This document shows, piece by piece, positions 57,420 to 64,000 of a DNA stretch of 64,000 bases (position 1 is the first letter of the stretch; each line of letters starts with the position of its first letter). The translations under genes were made by a program, and so were the position numbers. The stretch covers positions 4,569,594 through 4,633,593 of the forward strand of contig JAQFVV010012416.1 in NCBI GenBank assembly GCA_028023455.1. Reading direction: 5' to 3'. The DNA comes from Epiperipatus broadwayi (taxonomy: Eukaryota; Onychophora; Udeonychophora; Euonychophora; Peripatidae). The notes under the pieces were generated by a model. That model was given only the letters and a program-made list of their open reading frames with translations, was not told the origin of the DNA and did not search any database.

Positions 57420-58223
57420 TTTGTATATATATATCAATTAAATTAGAATTAAACAACCATATTTCAACAATGTCATTTCTTCAAGTAAAGACTGGTTTCT
57501 ATCCAGTTTAGAACCATGTAGAAATTTAAATAACAATGTGCTCTGTAAGTATACTTGCAAATTTATTAATATGTTTTTTTTCATCAGCATACTATTTGAA
57601 AGTAGAAATTTAAGATTTCAAAATCATGTTTGAAAAGGGATAAATAAAAAATAATGTGTTATAATTCAAAACATTGTGATATTCTAATAGAACAATTTTA
57701 TCAATACTAAATTTAAAATCAAAAACTTGAAATATCTCAACTCCAACTCATGTATGGATTCAATTATTCTTCAAACCGATTCTCGAAATTATGTTGTCAT
57801 GGTAACTAAACTTGAAACTCATTTCTGCAATTCAGAAAGTAAGATGAGAAGACTTTTTGCAAGAGTCAGCAATGATGTAAGGGACCTTTCAAATGTAGTA
57901 AAGTAACAAGAGAATTTCAGAATTATTATAAACTAATAGATGTACAGCTACAATACTAATTAATACATTTTAAAATCAAAAGAATTGGAATATGTAAATG
58001 ATTTTAAAAGAACATTAATGAATATGATAAAATGTCTGATTAAAATAGTAACAAAAAATTTGGGTGAAGTTACACAATTGGAAATAAATAGACCACATCT
58101 AGTACTTTAAACCAGTGAAAATTCTTTTGATAAATAATTTTAAATGGCCATTCAAAAAAAAAATATTATTATTTTAATAAGTGATAAAAGAATATTGGCT
58201 TTAGAATCCCAAATAAAAAATAT
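57420..58223. other. AT-rich spacer, nothing recognised
   Basis: No feature recognised. Confidence 0.35.
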
Positions 58224-58318
58224 GCAAGCATTGGTGGCCGAGTGGTCAGCACAGCTACCTTACAAGCAGTTGTCCCGGATGCGCTTCCCTGCCAATGCTT
58301 TGACACATGAAAAGAGAG
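58224..58318 (+). mobile_element. tRNA-derived SINE (T family)
   Basis: GCAAGCATTGGTGGCCGAGT, an anticodon arm with CCTTACAAGCAG, a T arm shortened by deletion, then CCAATGCTTTGACAC and a purine-rich tail. A possible AAAAAATATGC duplication is low-complexity and uncertain. Confidence 0.75.
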
Positions 58319-58711
58319 AGAGAAAAAAAAATGCTTATGACAAGAAATATTCCTTTTAATGAAAAAAAAAATTAAATTATTATGATTTTAAAGGGATGAT
58401 TTGAGGAAGAAAAAACAATAAAACAAATCATGTAATGTTAAAAGTTAAAAATATTTTTAAAATCAACTTTTTATGCACTTAAATATAATGCTTTTATAAC
58501 TTATTTAATTTTAATTCACTTATTATTTTGAATGGACCTCAGACGTCATGAGAGCTTTTTGTAAATTTTCTTATAATAAATGGATTTTTAAAAGTTATTA
58601 AAAATAATGATGAAACAATGCAAAAGAAAATTAGAAAAGTGCAAGAGAGAAAGCATTATTTCCCTCTAAATAGAATTATAATATGATACTGTACTACTCA
58701 TCATATAATTT

Positions 58712-58821
58712 TTTTTCATATGTCATAGCATCGGCCGGGAGGTGAACCCACAACTGTCTGCAACCAACTACTTGCTTGCAATGCGGCTGCAATGACCTCT
58801 CGACTAACAATGCTTGACTGA
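58712..58821 (-). mobile_element. tRNA-derived SINE (T family), with target duplication
   Basis: Minus strand: GCATTGTTAGTCGAGAGGTC, CTTGCAAGC(A)AG region, GTTCACCTCCCGGCCGATGC. Flanks TCATCATATAATTT (58698-58711) and TCATCACATAGTTT (58822-58835) form a 14-bp duplication with two mismatches. Its middle matches the 15842 copy (GTTGCAGAC block), so the two form a subfamily. Confidence 0.8.
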
Positions 58822-58835
58822 TCATCACATAGTTT

Positions 58836-59189
58836 AACATCTTCTAAAATTAACATCAAGTAAATTTTAATATTTCATAAGTGTTAATTAGATTATTAAA
58901 AGGAATACATGTAATGTAATGATTTAATATATTCATGCTCTCGGTCCAAGGCACTTAAGATTGGGCTATATAAATGCGTTTAGGTTTGAAAATAAGGCAG
59001 TCATTCTTATTTTTTTAAAGTCTTTATTTTGTCACTGGAACAAGAGTATCCTAATATTTAACATAACTGGTTTATAATACGATCCAAGTGAGAAATGATT
59101 ATTTTCTTCTAAATAGAATTACAACCTGACACTACATAGTAAAAATCATTGATCATTAAATATTAAAACATCTATAATCTTAATTAATT
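58836..59189. other. AT-rich spacer, nothing recognised
   Basis: No feature recognised. Confidence 0.35.
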
Positions 59190-59392
59190 AAATAATAAAA
59201 ACTGCTATTTAGCTTAGGCCAATTAAAAGTATTAGCTAGATTTAAACTGATTATAGCACAATAGATTACCATTAAGTATTAAGAAAAGTTAAAAGTCAAA
59301 TAAGTATGAGTTACTGTGTACATTGGATGAATATATTTTGAAAACACATTTGACTCTAAAAGCATTTCTACTGTGACAAGACTGAAGGATGT

Positions 59393-60013
59393 GTTTTCCT
59401 GAAGGTTTGTGATGATAGTGTTCTAGTTGTATTTTTATTATTGTACTATTTCCATCATCTAATATATGTCTTGAATGTCTTTAGAAGAATTTAATTTTTA
59501 TTCAAATATTCCAAATACGTTTAACTGTTAGTAATATCACAGCAAACAAATTAGTATATGCACCAACTGTCAGTAGTATCACAGCAAACAGATTAGTATA
59601 TACACCAACTGTTAGTAATATTACAGAAATCAGGTTAGTATATGCACAAAGTTTGAGAGGTATTATTCTCTCCTCTTCTTCAGGTGTTGCTGGCCTGACC
59701 AGTGGCAGTACTAGCATGGGATTCACACCTGGGGCCTTATATTCTTGATTATTGAATTTTAAGGTAGCACTCTAACCAACTATGCCATCCTGCCTGTCCA
59801 TATACTAACCTGCTTGCTGTGACATTACTAACAGTTAGTGCATATATAACCTGTTTGTTGTGATATTACTAACAGTTGGTACATATACTAACTTGTTTGC
59901 TGTGATATTACTAACAGTTGAATGTATTTTGAATATTTAAATAAAAATTAAATTCTTCTAAAAACATTCAACACACATATTAGATGGTGGAAATAATCCA
60001 ATATAAAAATACA
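59393..60013. mobile_element. Foldback element C1 (621 bp)
   Basis: A perfect 17-bp duplication, ACAAGACTGAAGGATGT, flanks it (59376-59392 and 60014-60030). It starts GTTTTCCTGAAGGTTTGTGA, as does C2. Terminal arms (CTATTTCCATCATCTAATAT ... AACTGTTAGTAATATCACAG and inverse) enclose a few 42-bp minisatellite units on both sides, some inverted. A tRNA-derived SINE lies in the centre. Confidence 0.8.
59655..59795 (-). mobile_element. tRNA-derived SINE inside element C1
   Basis: The minus strand reads GGCAGGATGGCATAGTTGGT, then TAGAGTGCTACCTT (box A) and CCCCAGGTGTGAATCCCATG (box B). This is a different SINE family from T and SINE2. The rest carries a GAAGAAGAGGAGAGAATAAT tail. Confidence 0.7.
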
Positions 60014-60468
60014 ACAAGACTGAAGGATGTCTTTAAAATATTAATGTTGAAAAGTATGTATGATACAGTGAATTGGAAGAATTTTATGATTGAAATGAAA
60101 ACTTAAAAAAAATACAAAGAGATTACTTAGTATCATCTTGATTTTATGTGATTATTTTGTATAATAATGCTTCAATACTTTATGAAATTTTACAAGAATT
60201 ATGAGATGAAAGCAAGGAAATATAATTAAAGATAAATGCCAAAAAAATATTAAAATACTTCCAATGGTTTTTAAAAAGGAAAAAGGAAGTTTCATAGTAA
60301 TGAATTTGAAGAAATTATCAATTAGTCATAACATTAAAGTGTACAAAAACAAAATGGATGAAATCAAAGTGTAGTTATTTTGATGAAAATAACTTAAACA
60401 AAAGGAAATATGTCTATATGCTTAAAAAGGAAACATTTCAATATAAATTTTTATAGAACTGAAACTTG

Positions 60469-60705
60469 GGTTACAGGCAAAACTCTCATACAGTAGTGCC
60501 ACCCTGTGTCAACCCGAATAATCAATGGATGCCAGAAGGCTAGCTAGTCTGGGGATATTGGATGAGTAGGTATTAGATGGGGATTTTATGCACAAGCCTT
60601 CTTGCATCTATTGATTACTCTGGATGGCACAGTGTGGCACTGCTGTATGGAAAGTTTTACCTGTTTAAAAACAGTTATGTGCTAGCATAAAAGATAGTGA
60701 TCATG
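60469..60705 (-). mobile_element. Foldback element A with target duplication
   Basis: Flanked by TGAAACTTG at 60460-60468 and 60706-60714. The arms AATCAATGGATGCCAGAAGG and inverse enclose a loop reduced to CTAGCTAGTCTGGGGATATT, so the hammerhead 5' half is lost. The extension AACAGTTATGTGCTAGCATA then GATCATGTG follows the right arm. It interrupts the RTE TETW motif. Confidence 0.75.
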
Positions 60706-60839
60706 TGAAACTTGAGTATTTATTAGAAAGATAATATAGACAGCAGAGTATATACTAAAGTATAAAAATATGTAAGCTAGGATTAATAAATGATCATATT
60801 TTTGAGAGAAAAACAGATATTACTATCATTGATAATTTT

Positions 60840-61095
60840 TATTAGTCATTCATTAGACTAGAGATTATTCAATAATAAATAACATTTCTGTATTAGAATT
60901 TTCATTACACCACTTCCATACAAGGTAGGATTTGGGTTCTATCCACTTTTAACACCTTATAGAGGGATGTAATTATAATCATATGACTAAAAACATGTGA
61001 AAAAGATGTATGATCCACAAGATGCGCATTTCATGCTCAACCAGCACTCACCAGTTGGCCCAGCCTGCAAGCTCTTACACATATCATTATATCAT
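60840..61095 (-). mobile_element. Element B remnant in RTE
   Basis: The hammerhead block is at 61017-61058 and ACATGTGAAAAAGATG-like B sequence is at 60990. It is flanked by TATCATTG-like repeats near 60825 and 61090, a short and uncertain duplication. The inner sequence is diverged. Confidence 0.55.
61017..61058 (-). ncRNA. Hammerhead ribozyme motif, B family (one core change)
   Basis: Minus strand: GCCAA, CTGGTGA (A to G in the core), stem II GTGCT/AGCAT around GGTTG, GAAA, a 3-bp stem III (ATG/CAT around CG), AUC triplet, TTGTG. Probably weak because of the core change. Confidence 0.6.
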
Positions 61096-61146
61096 TGTTA
61101 AGGGACTGAAACAGAGCTGGAATTGATATATACTTAGAAGAGATGT

Positions 61147-61915
61147 GTTTTCCTGAAGGTTTGTGATGATGGTGTTCTAGCTGTATTTTTATATTGGATT
61201 ATTTCCATCATCTACTATGTGTGTTGAATGTCTTTAGAAAAGTTTAATTTTAGTTAAATATTCCAAATATATTTAACTGTTAGTAATATCACAGCAAACA
61301 ACTGTTAGTAATAACATAGCAAACAGGTTAGTATATGCACCAACTATTAGTAATATCACAGCAAACAGGTTGAGTATATGCACCAACTGTTAGTAATATC
61401 ACAGCAAACAGGTGAGTATATGCACCAACTGTTAGTAATATCACAGCAAACAGGTGAGTATATGCACCAACTGTTAGTAATATCACAGCAAACAGGTGGG
61501 TATAAGCATCAACTGTTAGTAGTATCACAGCAAACAACCTATATGCACCAACTGTTAGGAATATCACAGCAAACAGGTGAGTATATGCACCAACTGTTAG
61601 TAATATCACAGCAAACAGATGAGTATAAGCACCAACTGTTAGTAATATTGCAGCAAACAACCTATATGCACCAACTGTTAGTAATATCACCGCAAACAGG
61701 TGAGTATACACACCAAATGTTAGTAATATCACAGCAAACAGGTGAGTATATGCACCAACTGTTAATAATATCACAGCAAACAACCATATACTCACCTGTT
61801 TGCTGTGATATTACTAACAGTTAAATGTATTTGGAATATTTAAATAAAATTAAACCTTTCTAAAGACATTCAACACATATATTAGATGATGGAAATAGTC
61901 CAATATAAAAATTCA
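61147..61915. mobile_element. Foldback element C2 with minisatellite core (769 bp)
   Basis: A 15-bp duplication with one mismatch (ACTTAGAAGAGATGT at 61132-61146 and ACTTAGAAGATATGT at 61916-61930) flanks it. Start GTTTTCCTGAAGGTTTGTGA; inverted arms of about 110 bp; minisatellite core. The outer 45 bases are one-sided, as in C1. Confidence 0.85.
61278..61795. repeat. 42-bp minisatellite, about a dozen units
   Basis: The unit reads GTATATGCACCAACTGTTAG, then TAATATCACAGCAAACAGGTGA. Several units are shortened to 37 or so bases (ending AACAACCT). Because 42 is a multiple of three, long ORFs appear in both strands (148 and 155 aa) with a 14-residue repeat. They are a by-product, not genes. Confidence 0.9.
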
Positions 61916-62099
61916 ACTTAGAAGATATGTTGATATCTTAAACCAAATTTTAAACAACTTACGAGATGGATAGATGAATAATAAGTGAAATTTGTTGGAG
62001 AAGTGCCATGTGAAAAGAAACTATGAATAGGAGAAACTAGATTAAACTTACAGAATTCTTCATATGCAATGAACTGATAATAGTTGAAATGATTATCGT

Positions 62100-62995
62100 G
62101 GTGATTCTCAAAAATAGATTGTTATTGATTAATACTCCTTATCATTAAAATATCTTCATAGTAAATATTCTTTGTAAAATAATGATATATATGTTGGTTA
62201 ACTTTTCTTATGCCAATTGTAATAAAATTATAAACGGTAGAAACGCTAAATAAGAAATGCTCTTGTGTAAAAGTTTATTATAATCTTATGCTAAACCGTT
62301 TTCGATATCTTGGTCTTGATATCATATTCATGGCAATGACTGACTGATGGACAGTAGGATGATGGATATAAGTATGATGTAAGTTTATGTAAATATATAC
62401 AAATGAGTTAAATGGCCCACTTTTAGAGATGGGAAAGCAGGATTCCTGTTTATTTATTGAATTCGGATTATTAACGATGTGCCATGCCTTCTTTATTTTC
62501 TGCTTAGAATTATTTCTCTAGATGCACATGGCTTTACTTTGTAATGTAATTAAGCAACATTAAAAATTTTACTTAAATCAAATAGACTGTGCATTTTAGT
62601 CTTTAAATAAAACTAAAGATGTCAGCACTAAAGCTAGATTTCACGAATGTGTTCCGTAATAACTAGAAAAGCTAAGGATTAATAATTTTCAAATGAATAA
62701 TTACTTCAAAATAAATTAGAAATAATAATATAAAAAATAAACATTATTTGGAAAAAAATAAATTCAAGATAGCTAGGATTAATTCAATATATTTTTTTAA
62801 AAAATTACGTTTCTGTGCTGCTCTTAAATTATATGGAAATTGTTTCAATGTGGGAATCAACTTTAAAAATATTACTAACTACTTTATTTGTTTCATTTTA
62901 TAAGCATATATCTTAGGAAGTGATATTATGGATGTATTGTAAAAATAAAAAAAAGTAAGACGAAAATAAAGATTAGTCATTTTGAATGGCACTAG
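62100..62995. other. AT-rich spacer, nothing recognised
   Basis: No feature recognised. Confidence 0.35.
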
Positions 62996-63595
62996 ATGTC
63001 GCTAGTGAATAAAAATAGTGGTAAGGAATGGGATAAAAGAATAGATTTATTAATAAAGAATAGGGAGTTAAACAGATGGAGAACTAGTATGGAGAGTAAA
63101 AAGAGTTTAAATATATATAGAAATAAACAGAATATTAGGTGCGAGCTAATATATGATAATAGTAAGGAAAGTAGTTTATTGTTTAAGGCTCGAACGGGAT
63201 CTTTAACAACAAGAGAATGAATATACGTGTAAATGGAAAAATATGGGTGATTTAGTCTGTAAATTATGTAAGGAAGAAATAGAAAATATTAGGCATCTGT
63301 TAATTGAATGTAAATTCTTGAAAACAGAAAGGATACATATAATGAAGCTATGGAAGAATAAATATGAAAAAAGTGATTATACAGAAAGTGGATTATTAGT
63401 TTTTAGGCTGGGTTTTTGAAAAGATAATGGGGATTTAGATATAAAGGCCATAGAGTTGACAAAGATTAAGTTGTGGAAGTGGGATGGAGCAGAATATGGG
63501 AAAAGTTAGAAATAAAGTGGCTAACACGTTTTTCTGGGCATAATTGCTGAGAGATTCTTGACTTCGTTTAAGGAGAAGCTACAGCACATCACATC
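62996..63595 (+). mobile_element. LINE-1 3' end
   Basis: It encodes GKEWDKRIDLLIKNRELNRW, SLNIYRNKQNIRCELIYDNS and FKARTGSLTTRE, then after a frameshift DLVCKLCKEEIENIRHLLIE and KWDGAEYGKS. The tail ends CACATCACATC. It preserves the pre-expansion state of the site where the 3-kb copy has its TA microsatellite. Confidence 0.8.
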
Positions 63596-63599
63596 AATA

Positions 63600-63715
63600 G
63601 TGGGAACTAGAAAGGGAAGGGAAAGTGGCTAACAGGTTTCTTTAGTCATAGTTGCTGAGAGATTCCTGACTCTTTAAGGAGAAGTCACACTGCATCACAT
63701 CACATCACTAGTTAC
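63600..63715 (+). mobile_element. LINE-1 3' tail, second short copy
   Basis: GTGGCTAACAGGTTTCTTTA and GCTGAGAGATTCCTGACTC, then a (CATCA)n tail. It directly follows the previous copy in the same orientation, as an independent truncated insertion or a tandem 3' duplication. Confidence 0.75.
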
Positions 63716-64000
63716 TGCATATAATTAAAAATAAAGAAGTGAGATAAAAGAATTGATAAGTTCGTTAGAGAAAAAAAAGTAAAAAAAAACAAATTTGGAG
63801 TTATCTTAAATTAATGACAACATTAAAGAGAACTTAGTATTATTTGATGTAAGAGCAAAAAAAAACCCCCACAAAAGTGGAATGAGGATTTGGACTGTAA
63901 CTCATTTATTTGGAAATGAGACTGAGAATAGTTAACACTTATTTTGGAAGTATAAGATATTGGAAGAGGATTGGGATAGAGTGGAAAAAATTTAAAGATG
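63716..64000. other. AT-rich end of window
   Basis: Possible short coding-like fragments without family match. Nothing firm. Confidence 0.3.

Larger units (their letters stand above)
59190..62095 (+). mobile_element. RTE-like LINE carrying four nested insertions
   Basis: RTE segments are spread between insertions. NKYELLCTLDEYILKTHLTL (an altered YEKAFDS block) lies near 59300. ILYEILQEL, DESKE and LKINAKK lie near 60170-60245. RTETW lies at 60455, split by element A. ERKTDIT lies near 60800, split by element B. The LRRD-like block near 61130 is split by C2. The RWIDE and GETRLNLQNS C-terminal remnants end near 62080. Each insertion falls at a point where the two sides rejoin as neighbouring RTE blocks. 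Confidence 0.75.

Noticed and set aside
61278-61795. CRISPR-like array.
   Set aside because: The units are contiguous 42-bp repeats without unique spacers, in a metazoan element.
61328-61824. 148- and 155-aa ORFs with 14-residue repeats on both strands.
   Set aside because: They result from a 42-bp minisatellite whose period is a multiple of three. Both strands are open and no start or context supports translation.
1-64000. A host protein-coding gene with introns.
   Set aside because: No ORF outside transposable elements shows a recognisable domain, and no run of plausible exons with splice signals was found. A small gene with short exons could be missed by eye.

Overview
The window is AT-rich eukaryotic, almost certainly metazoan, repeat DNA. 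I find no conventional host gene: no multi-exon gene, rRNA or clearly functional tRNA. All recognisable coding sequence belongs to transposable elements at various stages of decay. An interstitial run of CCCTAA-type repeats (TTAGGG telomere type), RTE-like LINEs, a Penelope-like element (PLE), tRNA-derived SINEs and a ZBED/GTF2IRD2-like hAT transposase suggest an animal, perhaps an aquatic invertebrate. The species cannot be fixed from sequence alone.

Layout. 0-0.6 kb: 3' end of a LINE (LINE-3). 0.9-5.1 kb: hammerhead element B, foldback element A, then a 5'-truncated LINE-1 whose coding region has been split by a TA microsatellite. 7-19 kb: tRNA-type SINEs, foldbacks, RTE ends and a decayed near-full RTE at 13.9-16.7 kb. 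19.6-25.2 kb: possible DNA-transposon remnants, RTE pieces and a hammerhead dimer. 25.9-27.6 kb: hAT transposase pseudogene, then LINE-1. 28.5-33.6 and 36.6-39.2 kb: two copies of a long repeat, the first hit by a B element and by LINE-3. 39.4-48.3 kb: RTE copies on both strands, the best at 46.1-48.3 kb. 48.9-52.5 kb: foldbacks, one enclosing telomere-type repeats. 53.3-55.4 kb: PLE with an internally inverted segment. 56.1-57.4 kb: three B copies. 59.2-62.1 kb: one RTE carrying four separate insertions. 63.0-63.7 kb: LINE-1 3' ends.

The most interesting signal is a set of small non-coding elements that carry type I hammerhead ribozyme motifs. Element B holds the hammerhead core with a paired stem I, a 5-bp stem II and a very short stem III, in ten loci of varying decay. 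One is a tandem dimer with a 103-bp period. One copy (28897-29200) is an unambiguous insertion, shown by a perfect 12-bp target duplication and by an empty site in the second copy of the long repeat. Element A is a long hairpin with a hammerhead-like motif in its loop and perfect 14-15 bp target duplications. Element C is a foldback around a 42-bp minisatellite, with 15-17 bp duplications. Hammerhead-bearing small retroelements and hammerheads in PLEs are known in animals, and a PLE lies in this window. That it, or an RTE, mobilises A, B and C is my inference.
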